The position numbers and the translations under genes are program-made. Of a DNA stretch of 64,000 bases, positions 33,009 to 42,881 are shown one piece after another. The first letter of the stretch is position 1. Each line of letters begins with the position of its first letter. The stretch comes from Gammaproteobacteria bacterium. Lineage in GTDB: Bacteria; Pseudomonadota; Gammaproteobacteria; GCA-001735895. The stretch spans positions 1 to 64,000 of the forward strand of contig JALSKD010000088.1 in assembly GCA_026989015.1 (NCBI GenBank), given 5' to 3'. The notes beneath the pieces were generated by a model, which was not told where the DNA came from, searched no databases, and was given only the letters and a program-made list of their open reading frames with translations.

Positions 33009-34676
33009 ATGGCAGGGCGGAGCAAACATCAGCCCAGAGGACGCCGTGCCGATGCACGGTCCCTGACGGAACTTCGTGATCTGCTGGGCAGCCAGCGGTT
33101 GCGAAGAGATCGCTTGATCGAGTACCTGCACCGGGTACAGGACTGTTTCGGCCATATTCCCCAGCGTCTGCAGGTGGCGCTGGCCCATGAACTTGGCCTG
33201 GGCGTCGCAGAGGTGCATGAAGTTGCAAGCTTCTACCAACATTTCGATCCGCTCCACGGTGACGATGATGCGCCTCCCCGCTACACCCTGCGGGTCTGCG
33301 ATTCGCTTGCCTGTGCCATGGCCGGGTCGGAGGCCCTGCTCAATGCGCTGAAGACTCTGGACATCAGCGGGGTGCGGGTGCTGCCCACGCCCTGCGTGGG
33401 GCGCTGTGCCCGGCCGCCGGTGGCGATGTTTGGTCAGAACCCGATCGAACAGGCCACCGTCGATCGCGTTGTCCGGGTCATCGAGTCCGGAGATGACCGG
33501 CCGGAACCGTTGCAACCGTCCATCGATTATGGAGACTACCGCAATGGGGGCGGATACCGCCTGTTGGAACGGCTCCATCAGGGAGAACTGAGCGGAGATG
33601 CGGTTGTGGACGCCCTGCGCGCATCCGGCCTTCGCGGTCTGGGCGGCGCCGGGTTTCCCTCGGTGCTGAAGTGGGAAGCGCTGATGCGCCAGCCCCCTCC
33701 CCATTATCTGGTCGTCAATATCGACGAGGGCGAACCGGGAACCTTCAAGGACCGCCATTTTCTGGAATCCGATCCGCACCGCTTTCTGGAAGGGGCGCTG
33801 ATCGCTGCCCATGTGACCGGTTGTGACAAGATCTTTCTCTATCTGCGCGACGAATATGCCGCCTGCCGGCGAATGCTGGAGCAGGAGCTGAAACGCCTGC
33901 AGGAGGATCCGCCAGTGCAGGGGCTGTTGCCCCTGATCGAGCTGAGACGAGGGGCGGGGGCCTATGTCTGTGGCGAGGAATCGGCCCTGCTCGAATCGCT
34001 GGAAGGCAAGCGCGGCATGCCCCGCCAGCGGCCGCCCTATGTCACTGAGTCCGGTCTGTTCGGCCATCCTACGCTGGTACACAACCTGGAAACCCTGCAC
34101 TGGATCCGGGATGCCGTGGAGGCCTGCCTCGACTCTGAAGGAAAAACACGGCCGACCGGGTTGCGCAGCTACTCGGTATCCGGGCGTGTACGGCGGCCGG
34201 GTGTCTACCGGGCACCGGCCGGCATCAGTGTCCGCGAGTTGATCGACGATTACTGTGGCGGCATGCAGCCGGGCCACGAGTTTTACGGGTATTTCCCCGG
34301 AGGGGCTTCAGGCGGCATGTTGCCCGCCCGTCTGGGGCATCTGCCACTGGATTTCGGGACACTCGAGGAATACGGCTGTTTCGTTGGATCGGCGGCGGTG
34401 ATCGTGTTTTCCCATCGGGATCGGGCGAAGGATCTGGCACTCAACGCGCTGCGTTTCTTTGAACATGAATCCTGTGGCCAGTGCACGCCCTGCCGGGTGG
34501 GCACGGCCAAGGCGGTGGACATGATGGCGCGTGAGCATTGGGATTTCGAAGCGCTGGAGGATCTGTGCCAGGTCATGGCCGATGCCTCCATTTGCGGTCT
34601 GGGGCAAGCAGCCGCCAACCCGATTCGCTGCCTGCTGGAACATTTCGCCGATGAGCTGGAGGGTGACGATGGCTGA
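33009..34676 (+). CDS. NAD-dependent formate dehydrogenase, fused NuoE-like/NuoF-like subunit
   Basis: N-terminal 2Fe-2S thioredoxin-like domain (CDSLACAMAG...PTPCVGRCARPP) fused to NuoF-like FMN/NAD domain (GLGGAGFPSVLKWE; ESCGQCTPCRVG); start could also be 32973. Confidence 0.9.
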   Translation: MAGRSKHQPRGRRADARSLTELRDLLGSQRLRRDRLIEYLHRVQDCFGHIPQRLQVALAHELGLGVAEVHEVASFYQHFDPLHGDDDAPPRYTLRVCDSLACAMAGSEALLNALKTLDISGVRVLPTPCVGRCARPPVAMFGQNPIEQATVDRVVRVIESGDDRPEPLQPSIDYGDYRNGGGYRLLERLHQGELSGDAVVDALRASGLRGLGGAGFPSVLKWEALMRQPPPHYLVVNIDEGEPGTFKDRHFLESDPHRFLEGALIAAHVTGCDKIFLYLRDEYAACRRMLEQELKRLQEDPPVQGLLPLIELRRGAGAYVCGEESALLESLEGKRGMPRQRPPYVTESGLFGHPTLVHNLETLHWIRDAVEACLDSEGKTRPTGLRSYSVSGRVRRPGVYRAPAGISVRELIDDYCGGMQPGHEFYGYFPGGASGGMLPARLGHLPLDFGTLEEYGCFVGSAAVIVFSHRDRAKDLALNALRFFEHESCGQCTPCRVGTAKAVDMMAREHWDFEALEDLCQVMADASICGLGQAAANPIRCLLEHFADELEGDDG

Positions 34677-37401
34677 ATCAATCATCCGTTTTCGCCTCAA
34701 CGGGAGAGAGGTTGAAGCGGCCCCTGAAGAGACGCTGTTGCAGGTGGCGGAACGGGAAGGCGTTGAACTGCCACACCTGTGCACCCATCCATCGCTGCGC
34801 AACGATGGAAACTGCCGTTCCTGCGTCGTGGAGATCGAGGGTGAACGGGTGCTCGCACCTTCCTGTTGCCGTCATCCCGTCCAGGGCATGGCGGTCGACA
34901 CCGATACGCCACGCGCCATCAAGGCCCGGCGCACGGTCATCGAACTGTTGCGCGCCGACATGCCCGAGCAAGGGCGTTCGCCCTGGCGCGGCGATTCCGA
35001 GCTGGATCACTGGGCCGACCGCCTCAAGATTGGACGCCCGCGTTTTGCTATGCGCGATCAGCCGCCGGCGGATCTGACTCATCCGGCCATTGCCGTCCAT
35101 CTTGATGCCTGCATCCAGTGCAACCGATGTCTGCGCGCCTGTCGGGAAGAACAGGGCAATGATGTCATCGGTTATGCCTTGCGTGGCAGCCGGTCGCGGA
35201 TCGTGTTCGACCTTGATGATTCCCTCGGAGCGAGCAGCTGTGTTGCCTGTGGCGAATGCGTGCAGGTCTGTCCTACCGGCGCATTGATGCCGGCCACTGA
35301 GGTCGCAATGCCGGTGATGGAACGGCAAGTCGAATCGCTCTGCCCCTACTGTGGTGTGGGATGCCTGGTGACCTATCATCTGCGGCACGGCCAGATTCGC
35401 GCGGTGACGGGCCGCGATGGTGCCACCAACCGCTCGCGGCTGTGTGTGAAGGGGCGTTTCGGTTTCGATTACATCCGTCATCCGGATCGACTCAGACGGC
35501 CTCTGATACGCCGTGAGGATGCACCCAAGACCGAGGCATTGGTGGATCCCGCGGATATGGACAGATATTTCCGCGAAGCGAGTTGGGAAGAGGCGCTCGA
35601 CCGGGCGGCAGAGGGTTTCAGGACGATCCGGGAAACCCACGGCGGCGAGGCTTTGGGCGGTTTCGGTTCGGCCAAGGGCAGCAACGAGGAAGCCTATCTG
35701 TTCCAGAAGCTGGTGCGCTGCGGTTTCGGCAGCAATCATGTGGATCACTGCACCCGCCTGTGCCATGCCTCCTCGGTGGCGGCACTGCTGGAAGGCATCG
35801 GCTCGGGCGCGGTATCGAACCCGGTGGCCGATGTGGCGCAGGCGGAGGTCCTGTTCATCATCGGTTCCAACACCACGGTCAATCACCCGGTGGCGGCGAC
35901 CTGGATGAAGAATGCGGCGCGCCACGGGGCGAAGCTGATCGTGGCAGACCCGGTGAGAACCGAACTGATGCGCCATGCGACCCATGCCCTGCAGTTCCAC
36001 CCGGATACCGATGTGGCCCTGCTCAATGGCATCATGCATGCAATCATCGACGAAAAACTCTGTGACGAATCCTTCATTGCAGAGCGCACCGAAGGCTTCG
36101 AGGCACTGAAACGGCACCTGGCCGATTACCCGCCCGAGCGGGTGGCCCCCGTTTGTGGCATCGATGCCGAAACCCTGCGCGAAGTGGCTCGTCTCTATGC
36201 TGGGGCGCGGAGTGCGATGATCTTTTGGGGCATGGGCATTTCCCAGCATGTGCATGGCACAGACAATGCCCGCTGCCTGATCGCCCTGGCCCTGATGAGC
36301 GGACAGATCGGGCGACCCGGGACCGGGCTGCATCCGCTGCGCGGGCAGAACAATGTGCAGGGCGCGTCGGATGTCGGGTTGATTCCCATGTTCCTGCCCG
36401 ATTACCAGGCCGTGTCAGACGGCGCAGCACGGGCGGGATTCGAGAAGCTCTGGGGATGCCGGCTCAGTGACCGGCCCGGCATGACGGTGGTCGAAATCAT
36501 GCACGCCATTGAACAGCAGCGAATCCGCGGCATGTACATCATGGGCGAGAACCCGGCCATGTCGGATCCCAATCTGGCGCGAACCCGGGCGGCCCTGGCC
36601 CGTCTGGACCATCTGGTGGTGCAGGATTTGTTCCTCACCGAAACCGCCGGCTTTGCCGATGTGGTGCTTCCGGCTTCGGCGTTTGCCGAAAAAACCGGCA
36701 GCTTCACCAATACCGACAGACGCGTACAGCTGGGCCGAGAGGTCGTTGAGCCGCCCGGCGAGGCGCGTCAGGATCTGTGGATCATTCAGCAGATTGCCCG
36801 ACGCCTGGGACTGGACTGGAACCATGATGGCCCGCAAAGCGTATTCGAGGAAATGCGACTGGCGATGCCCAGCATTTCGGGCATCAGCTGGGAAAGGCTG
36901 CAGCGGGAGGATTCGGTGATCTATCCCTGTACCAGTGAAGATGATCCGGGGCAGGCGGTGCTGTTCGAGGAGCGTTTCCCAACCGATACGGGGCTGGGCC
37001 GTTTCGTACCCGCCACCTTCAGCCGCGCCGATGAATTGCCGGACGAAGACTATCCGTTCGTGCTGATTACCGGTCGGCAACTTGAACACTGGCACACCGG
37101 TGCCATGACACGGCGGGCGACGGTGCTCGATGCCCTGCAACCGAATCCTGTGGTCACCATGAATGCGGAGGATTGCGCGTCGCTGGGGCTTGAAGAAGGT
37201 GATCGGATACGGCTTGAGACACGGCGCAACTCGATCGTAGCCGGCCTGGTGATCGATCCGGGCATGCCGCGAGGCAGCCTGTTCATGCCCTTCTGCTACC
37301 GTGAGGCGGCCGCCAATCTGCTCACCAACGAGGCGCTGGACCCTGTGGCGAAAATTCCGGAATTCAAGTTCTGCGCGTTGCGTGTCTCGGTGGCAGACTG
37401 A
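34669..37401 (+). CDS. fdsA: NAD-dependent formate dehydrogenase alpha subunit (Mo/W-bisMGD)
   Basis: N-terminal 2Fe-2S ferredoxin (CTHPSLRNDGNCRSCVV), 4Fe-4S motifs, CPYCGVGC, active-site region VDHCTRLCHASSV, molybdopterin-binding C-terminus. Confidence 0.93.
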   Translation: MAESIIRFRLNGREVEAAPEETLLQVAEREGVELPHLCTHPSLRNDGNCRSCVVEIEGERVLAPSCCRHPVQGMAVDTDTPRAIKARRTVIELLRADMPEQGRSPWRGDSELDHWADRLKIGRPRFAMRDQPPADLTHPAIAVHLDACIQCNRCLRACREEQGNDVIGYALRGSRSRIVFDLDDSLGASSCVACGECVQVCPTGALMPATEVAMPVMERQVESLCPYCGVGCLVTYHLRHGQIRAVTGRDGATNRSRLCVKGRFGFDYIRHPDRLRRPLIRREDAPKTEALVDPADMDRYFREASWEEALDRAAEGFRTIRETHGGEALGGFGSAKGSNEEAYLFQKLVRCGFGSNHVDHCTRLCHASSVAALLEGIGSGAVSNPVADVAQAEVLFIIGSNTTVNHPVAATWMKNAARHGAKLIVADPVRTELMRHATHALQFHPDTDVALLNGIMHAIIDEKLCDESFIAERTEGFEALKRHLADYPPERVAPVCGIDAETLREVARLYAGARSAMIFWGMGISQHVHGTDNARCLIALALMSGQIGRPGTGLHPLRGQNNVQGASDVGLIPMFLPDYQAVSDGAARAGFEKLWGCRLSDRPGMTVVEIMHAIEQQRIRGMYIMGENPAMSDPNLARTRAALARLDHLVVQDLFLTETAGFADVVLPASAFAEKTGSFTNTDRRVQLGREVVEPPGEARQDLWIIQQIARRLGLDWNHDGPQSVFEEMRLAMPSISGISWERLQREDSVIYPCTSEDDPGQAVLFEERFPTDTGLGRFVPATFSRADELPDEDYPFVLITGRQLEHWHTGAMTRRATVLDALQPNPVVTMNAEDCASLGLEEGDRIRLETRRNSIVAGLVIDPGMPRGSLFMPFCYREAAANLLTNEALDPVAKIPEFKFCALRVSVAD

Positions 37402-37404
37402 GCC

Positions 37405-37992
37405 TCAGGCGAAGACCACCCAGGTGGTGGCGATGTACTTGACGCCTTGCTGCAGCGTCACGCCCCGGTGCTCGTGGGTCCAGAAGGGGGGAAACAGCAC
37501 CAGCTTGCCCTGGGTGGGCTTGATCTTTACATCCTGATAAAGGAACTCCGTCTCACCGCCCGGACCGGGCACATCATTGAGGTACCAGACGGCGACCAGT
37601 TGCCGTTCGGCGAACTGGTGGCTGCCGCCGTCGATGTGCCAGTGGTAGTGCTCGCCGGGCAGGGTGCGTTGTATGGCGTAGCCGTTGTCCTTGAACGGCC
37701 CCTTGAAGTATTCGTACTTCTCGCGGAACTCCTTGAGTGCGAGGCCCAGCGAGCGGAACAGGTTGTTGTCCACATCCTTCCAGTGCGGCTTTCCGCTGAC
37801 GACCAGATCGGTGGACTTCTTGATCGAGCGGTCTTCCTCGAAGGTTTGGCCGATGCGCCCCAGGTATTGCTCGTCCTTGGCCTGTTCGAAGCGTTCGATC
37901 ATGTTGTCACAGAGAAAGCAGGGCAGGGCATCTTCCTTTTCGAAGATGAAGGACAGGGGCTTGACTTCGCGGATGCTGCTGAGTTCGCTCAT
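37405..37992 (-). CDS. 2OG-Fe(II) oxygenase superfamily protein
   Basis: HYHWHIDGG (HxD), QLVAVWYLNDVPGPGGETEFLYQD, WTHEHRGV distal His. Confidence 0.85.
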   Translation of the reverse strand: MSELSSIREVKPLSFIFEKEDALPCFLCDNMIERFEQAKDEQYLGRIGQTFEEDRSIKKSTDLVVSGKPHWKDVDNNLFRSLGLALKEFREKYEYFKGPFKDNGYAIQRTLPGEHYHWHIDGGSHQFAERQLVAVWYLNDVPGPGGETEFLYQDVKIKPTQGKLVLFPPFWTHEHRGVTLQQGVKYIATTWVVFA

Positions 37993-38003
37993 GGGGCCGG
38001 ATC

Positions 38004-39053
38004 TCACAGGTGTGCCTGGTCGAGGTATTCGGCCACGGCTGGCGCCGGATTCTCCCCACTGTCGGCAGCGATTGCAAGCAGCGCATGCAGGGTATTGCCC
38101 CAGTGCTGTTCTCCGGCTTGAGCCAGGTCAATCAGGTGTCGTGCATCGCCGTCCTGATCCCAGCGGCGGTAGGCTTCGACGGCCTGCGGAAAGAGCTGGC
38201 GGCGCAGCGCGGTGAGGTTGGCAAAATAGAAATGCACCGGTGCCGGATTGTCCTGCTCCGCCAGCCAGGGCAGCAGTACCCGGCAATCGGCCAGATGGTC
38301 ACGGGCAGCGCGCGCCAGCAGTTCGGCGCGGGTACCCAGCAGGCGGTGCATCAGCCGCCGCCAGTCATCGCCCAGTTCCCGGGTCACCGCCATCTCGCCG
38401 AGTTCATGCCGGATCAGGGTGTGTTGCTCGACATCCACCATGGCTTCCAGCGCCTCGGGGATTGAGCGTTCGAAGGGGTAGAAGGACAGGGCGCGCCCCA
38501 TCGCGTTGTCGAAACGGTTCCAGGCCCATTCCTGATAGCGTTCCCAACACATGCGCTTGAGCGATTCGCGGCGCAGGATGATCTCGCTGTCGGTGGACAT
38601 GGCCGGCGGGGCGGTGAGGTCGCGTGCGTACTCCCGACCGGCGATGGTCACCGTCACCCCGTCGGTCTCGTAGTGCTGGATTCGCTCGGCGAGCACGAAG
38701 TGGTCCACGCCCTTCTGACCGATGCCGCCGTGATAGAACAGGCCGGAATCACCGATCACACGGTTGACCGGTGCCGGATCATAGGGGTCGAATTCATGGC
38801 CGTCGATCCTCAGAGGGCGGTAGTCTTCATCCGCCACCGCATCCCAGCGGTCCTCGCGCTCGCGCAGCCACTGACTGATGGCTTCACCCTCGATCTCCTG
38901 TTCGAAGTCCAGGGCATGAATCCATCGGTAGAACTCGCGCATCTTGAGCAGATAGATGCACAGGGTATAGTTGCCGGCATGGCGGGCGTCGGATATGTCG
39001 CAGTTGTACTGGACCTGCGGGCGCAGCCGTTCGAGTGAATCCGTGGAAACCAT
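38004..39053 (-). CDS. Conserved-looking protein of unknown function
   Basis: Uninterrupted 349-aa ORF with normal codon usage; 11 bp upstream of the 2OG oxygenase gene; no motif recognised. Confidence 0.75.
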   Translation of the reverse strand: MVSTDSLERLRPQVQYNCDISDARHAGNYTLCIYLLKMREFYRWIHALDFEQEIEGEAISQWLREREDRWDAVADEDYRPLRIDGHEFDPYDPAPVNRVIGDSGLFYHGGIGQKGVDHFVLAERIQHYETDGVTVTIAGREYARDLTAPPAMSTDSEIILRRESLKRMCWERYQEWAWNRFDNAMGRALSFYPFERSIPEALEAMVDVEQHTLIRHELGEMAVTRELGDDWRRLMHRLLGTRAELLARAARDHLADCRVLLPWLAEQDNPAPVHFYFANLTALRRQLFPQAVEAYRRWDQDGDARHLIDLAQAGEQHWGNTLHALLAIAADSGENPAPAVAEYLDQAHL

Positions 39054-39064
39054 AAAATCCTTAG

Positions 39065-39084
39065 TAAAATACTCAGGTATTTTA
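39065..39084. promoter_or_regulatory. Palindromic operator candidate between divergent unknown genes
   Basis: TAAAATAC tcag GTATTTTA, perfect 8-bp arms, in the 74-bp divergent intergenic region. Confidence 0.6.
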
Positions 39085-39127
39085 TGCTAGCATTCCCGCA
39101 TCGAGATGGCTATACGAGTTTGATGAC

Positions 39128-39739
39128 ATGGCAAGACTGAAAACCGGCTGGAACCAGCGCGGGCGCGCCCGCAGCCTGGAAGAGATCGGCTCCGCGATCA
39201 GTTTCAATATCTGGCAGATCGCCGGTCAGGGCGTGCTCGATCTCGAAAACGAAGGTTTCGAGACCACCACCCAGTCGCAGCGGCTGGATGTGCTCACAGA
39301 GTATGCGGCTTACCTGCTGCAACTGGTCGACCGCATGGTGTTCGATCGTTTCGATCTCGAGCAGCGCAACCGGCTGATCAGCGCGGCGGGGCTGCACATG
39401 GCCGATATTCTTCAGGACAACCGCATCGAAACCGATGGCCCGGGCGATTACCACAAACCCTTCCTCGACCTGCTCAACCGGCGTTTTGCCGAATACGCCC
39501 AATGCCAGTTCGACCGCAAGGACGGCCCCAGCTTCGTCTATCTGCGGCTGGTGGGTGATCATGTGAGCGCCCAGATGGGCGAGAAGGACAACAAATGGAT
39601 TACCGGCTATGTCATCGACATTGCCGGTCCCAAGCTGTTCAAGAGCCTCAAGCGGGTGCTGCCCGGCCTGCTCGATCCCGCGCAGCGGGGTCTCGAAGAA
39701 GAGCACGACATGGAGCTGGGCAAGAACTACGAGCTGTAG
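39128..39739 (+). CDS. Protein of unknown function
   Basis: Uninterrupted 203-aa ORF, no family recognised; divergent from 38004-39053. Confidence 0.72.
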   Translation: MARLKTGWNQRGRARSLEEIGSAISFNIWQIAGQGVLDLENEGFETTTQSQRLDVLTEYAAYLLQLVDRMVFDRFDLEQRNRLISAAGLHMADILQDNRIETDGPGDYHKPFLDLLNRRFAEYAQCQFDRKDGPSFVYLRLVGDHVSAQMGEKDNKWITGYVIDIAGPKLFKSLKRVLPGLLDPAQRGLEEEHDMELGKNYEL

Positions 39740-39788
39740 TCGGTTCGGGCAACGCCCGGGCCTGGGGGCGGCGCCCGTCCGGGGCGGT

Positions 39789-40610
39789 TCAGGCGATCGC
39801 TTCCTTCACTTCCTGCACACCGCCTTCCATGTCGATTTCCTCGAAGTCTCCGGCCATGCCCAGCCGGTGATAGGCGGGCAACTGCTCAAGCTCCACGCTG
39901 CCTAGCGGATGGTCTGTACCGGCCACCGTCTGCACCAGCGCCACCTGCACCACATCGCAGTAATCCGGGTCACCACCGTGCTGACGGTGGATGTCCAGAT
40001 GTTCGGCCGGCACCTGGACCATGTCGGGGGCGAATTCCCAGTTTTCGAGGATTTTCTCGCCGATGCGTGGCGACAGCTCCTGCAAAAGGCCATTGAGGGC
40101 GTCGGGGTTGTTGAGCAGGACAGGGTCGCTTTCGGCCTTGACCAGGATCGGGGAGACCCCGATGGAATGGGTGAGTCCGGCGAGCAGGGCTGAATCGGAT
40201 TCCAGCGTCGTGTACATCTTGGCCAGCACCGCGCTCAGTGCGGCGATGTCGGTCGAAAGCTTCCAGTATTTGCGCAGGTACTTGTCCACCACCGGGTTGG
40301 TGGCCTGGAACAGTTGCTTCATGACCAGTGAGGTGGCCAGATTGCGCACCGTGTTGAGGCCCATGCGGGTGACCGCGGCCTGTACGCTGGTGGCCGGGCT
40401 CATGCCCCGGTAGAGCGCGGAGTTGGCAACCTGGATGATGCGCGCGGAGAGCGCTGCATCGGTGATGATGATGTCGGCGATGTCCTTGATGGTGGCGTCT
40501 TCATCGTCCACCGTGTCGCGCACCCGGATCGCTACCTCGGGCAGCGTGGGCAGCGGCAGGCGGTTGTGTTCCAGGTCGTCGAGGACGGATTCGGCGGTAA
40601 TGCTGGTCAT
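39789..40610 (-). CDS. HDOD domain-containing protein
   Basis: LPTLPEVAIRVRDTVDDEDATIKDIADIIITDAALSARIIQVANSALYRG. Confidence 0.88.
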   Translation of the reverse strand: MTSITAESVLDDLEHNRLPLPTLPEVAIRVRDTVDDEDATIKDIADIIITDAALSARIIQVANSALYRGMSPATSVQAAVTRMGLNTVRNLATSLVMKQLFQATNPVVDKYLRKYWKLSTDIAALSAVLAKMYTTLESDSALLAGLTHSIGVSPILVKAESDPVLLNNPDALNGLLQELSPRIGEKILENWEFAPDMVQVPAEHLDIHRQHGGDPDYCDVVQVALVQTVAGTDHPLGSVELEQLPAYHRLGMAGDFEEIDMEGGVQEVKEAIA

Positions 40611-40699
40611 GGGCGATACCCTGTCTGTAAGAGCTGACAGGAGTATAGAAGGCCGTGGACGGTTGACCAGTCGGCAGCCGGATTATTTTCGTGGCCGGG

Positions 40700-41701
40700 T
40701 CATGCTTCAGCGTTGTCCTCGAAGGCGTAGGGCAGCGGCAGCAGGCGTATTTCGGTTGCGGGCTGTTCCACCAGCTTCAGGTCGCCGCTTTCGGCGCGAT
40801 CGATACGGGCGATGAACAGCATGCGGCTGCCGCCGTTGGGCAGTGATACGGCATCGACCACCTTGCCGCTGCCATCGCTGCTTTCCGCGTCACGAGCGGT
40901 CAGTTCATCGCCCGGCGCGGGCGCTCGGACACTGTCGATTTCGGCGCGGTACATGCGCCGCTTGAGCTTGCCCAGATACTGCATGCGGGCCACCACTTCC
41001 TGACCGGGGTAGCAGCCCTTCTTGAAGCTGACACCGTCGATCAATTGCAAATTGGCCATCTGCAGCACGAAGGCTTCGCTGGTCTCCGGGTACAGCGTGG
41101 GGATGCCGGCATCGATGTTCTGCAGTCGCCAGTGCTCGGGACCGTTGACGGCGAACTCATTCGCCAGGCGTCGCCACAGGGCAATGGCTTCCGCGGTGTC
41201 GGTGGACAGCAGCAGCCAGCGGCGGCGGCCCTCGGCGGCCGGCAGACGAACGCTGATCAGGGTATCGGTCTGGTGAACGGCATCGATGTCCTGCGGCCAG
41301 TCGGGCCCGGGCACGGCGTCCTGTGCGTCCAGAGTAACGCTGATCAGGGCGAAATCATTGCTGATGTCGGCGAGGATCACCTTCGACAGCAGCACGAATC
41401 GCTGCAGTTTTTCCTGTACCGAGGCGATCATCGAGCGCGGCATCAGCAGCAGGTAGCCGCCCTCGATGGGAATCACCCGGAACAGGCCGATCATGCGCCC
41501 CTTGGCATTGGAAAAGGCGCTCAGTTGCGAGCGGCCGGTACCGATGCGGGTGATATCGTTGGACAGCTGGTTTTGCAGGAATTCGGTGGCGTCGTCGCCG
41601 CCCACATAGAGCAATCCGTGATCGTCCAGTGCGCACAGGCCATTGCTTTCCTGCAATGGTGCGTGGGACTGGGTGGCGAGGCAGTCGGTCCAGGCTTTCA
41701 T
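40700..41701 (-). CDS. ygfZ: YgfZ/GcvT domain folate-binding protein
   Basis: VGGDDATEFLQNQLSNDI... and KKGCYPGQEVVARMQYLGKLKRRMY signature; start MKAWTDCL. Confidence 0.92.
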   Translation of the reverse strand: MKAWTDCLATQSHAPLQESNGLCALDDHGLLYVGGDDATEFLQNQLSNDITRIGTGRSQLSAFSNAKGRMIGLFRVIPIEGGYLLLMPRSMIASVQEKLQRFVLLSKVILADISNDFALISVTLDAQDAVPGPDWPQDIDAVHQTDTLISVRLPAAEGRRRWLLLSTDTAEAIALWRRLANEFAVNGPEHWRLQNIDAGIPTLYPETSEAFVLQMANLQLIDGVSFKKGCYPGQEVVARMQYLGKLKRRMYRAEIDSVRAPAPGDELTARDAESSDGSGKVVDAVSLPNGGSRMLFIARIDRAESGDLKLVEQPATEIRLLPLPYAFEDNAEA

Positions 41702-42873
41702 CGGCGGGTCTCCGCGAGTTTGAGTTGCTGTTGGCTGATGGCCCAGTGCAGGTGCTCGGCGATCAGGCTGTCGGCCCCGGTCAGCGCCTGTTCGAGGGCA
41801 TGCAGAATATGGGGGTCCGCGCTGGCGTTTCCAAGCGCCACCGCCAGGTTTCGGCGCCAGCGGGCATAGCCGATACGGCGGATCGGTGAACCCTCGAAGC
41901 GGTCGAGGAACTGGCGTTCGCTCCAGCCGAACAGCTCCAGCAGCTCGATGTCGTCGAGGCCGTGCCGGGGCTGGAAGTCGGGGATGCGGGTGGTCTGTTC
42001 GAAACGGTTCCACGGGCAGAAGATCTGGCAATCGTCGCAGCCGTAGATACGGTTGCCGATGGCGGATCGCCACTCGACCGGGATGGCGCTGTGGTGCTCG
42101 ATGGTCAGGTAGCTGATGCAGCGTCGTGCATCCACCAGATAGGGTTCGACGATGGCGCCGGTGGGACAGGCGTCGATGCAGGCACGGCAGTCGCCGCAGT
42201 GGGGGTCCATGGGGCCGTCTTCGGGCAACGGCAGGTCGGTGAAGATCTCGCCGAGGAAGAACCAGGAACCCTGATCACGGGTCAGCAGACAGCTGTGTTT
42301 GCCGCGCCAGCCGATACCGGCCTGGACGCCGAGGCTGCGTTCCAGTACCGGTGCACTGTCGGTGAATACCCGGAAACCGAACCTGCCGATCCGGGCGGAC
42401 AGTTCGTAGGCCACCTTTTGCAGGCGCTTGCGGATCAGCTTGTGGTAATCCCGGCCCAGTGCATAGCGTGAAACATAGGCCTTGCTCGGGTGGTCGAGCA
42501 GCGTGCGGGCGCGCGACGAGGGCTCGGGCAGGTAATTCATGCGCAGGCAGATGACGCTGAGGGTATCGGGCACCAGCAGCGTCGGGTCCAGCCGCTTGTC
42601 CACATTGCGCGCCATATAGCCCATTTCTCCATGGAACTGGCGCTCGAGCCACTGGGGATACAGGGTCGAATCGCGGTCGATGCGTGCCCGGGTCACGCCA
42701 GCGGCCTCGAAGCCCTGGCGGGCGGCCAGATTGCGGATCAGACTGCCGATGTTCTCGGGCAGGGAGCGCGCTTCGGTGGCGGTCGGGGGCAGGGCGGGCA
42801 CGGCGGGCGGGTCGGGTACTATTGTTTTCGGAGTGCTGTACAATACCGCCTTTCGACCCGAAAACAACGCCAT
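41698..42873 (-). CDS. queG: Epoxyqueuosine reductase QueG
   Basis: CGDCRACIDACPTGAI...RCISYLTIEH...GCDDCQIFCPWNRF; exact start uncertain. Confidence 0.93.
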   Translation of the reverse strand: MALFSGRKAVLYSTPKTIVPDPPAVPALPPTATEARSLPENIGSLIRNLAARQGFEAAGVTRARIDRDSTLYPQWLERQFHGEMGYMARNVDKRLDPTLLVPDTLSVICLRMNYLPEPSSRARTLLDHPSKAYVSRYALGRDYHKLIRKRLQKVAYELSARIGRFGFRVFTDSAPVLERSLGVQAGIGWRGKHSCLLTRDQGSWFFLGEIFTDLPLPEDGPMDPHCGDCRACIDACPTGAIVEPYLVDARRCISYLTIEHHSAIPVEWRSAIGNRIYGCDDCQIFCPWNRFEQTTRIPDFQPRHGLDDIELLELFGWSERQFLDRFEGSPIRRIGYARWRRNLAVALGNASADPHILHALEQALTGADSLIAEHLHWAISQQQLKLAETRR

Positions 42874-42881
42874 TTTCCATC

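Noticed and set aside
36040-37401. Selenocysteine-type formate dehydrogenase
   Set aside because: The active-site region reads ...VDHCTRLCHASSV with Cys codons and no in-frame TGA.
42780-42881. Possible fluoride riboswitch upstream of crcB
   Set aside because: No recognisable fluoride-riboswitch core sequence was found; only a promoter-like tgtacaatac.
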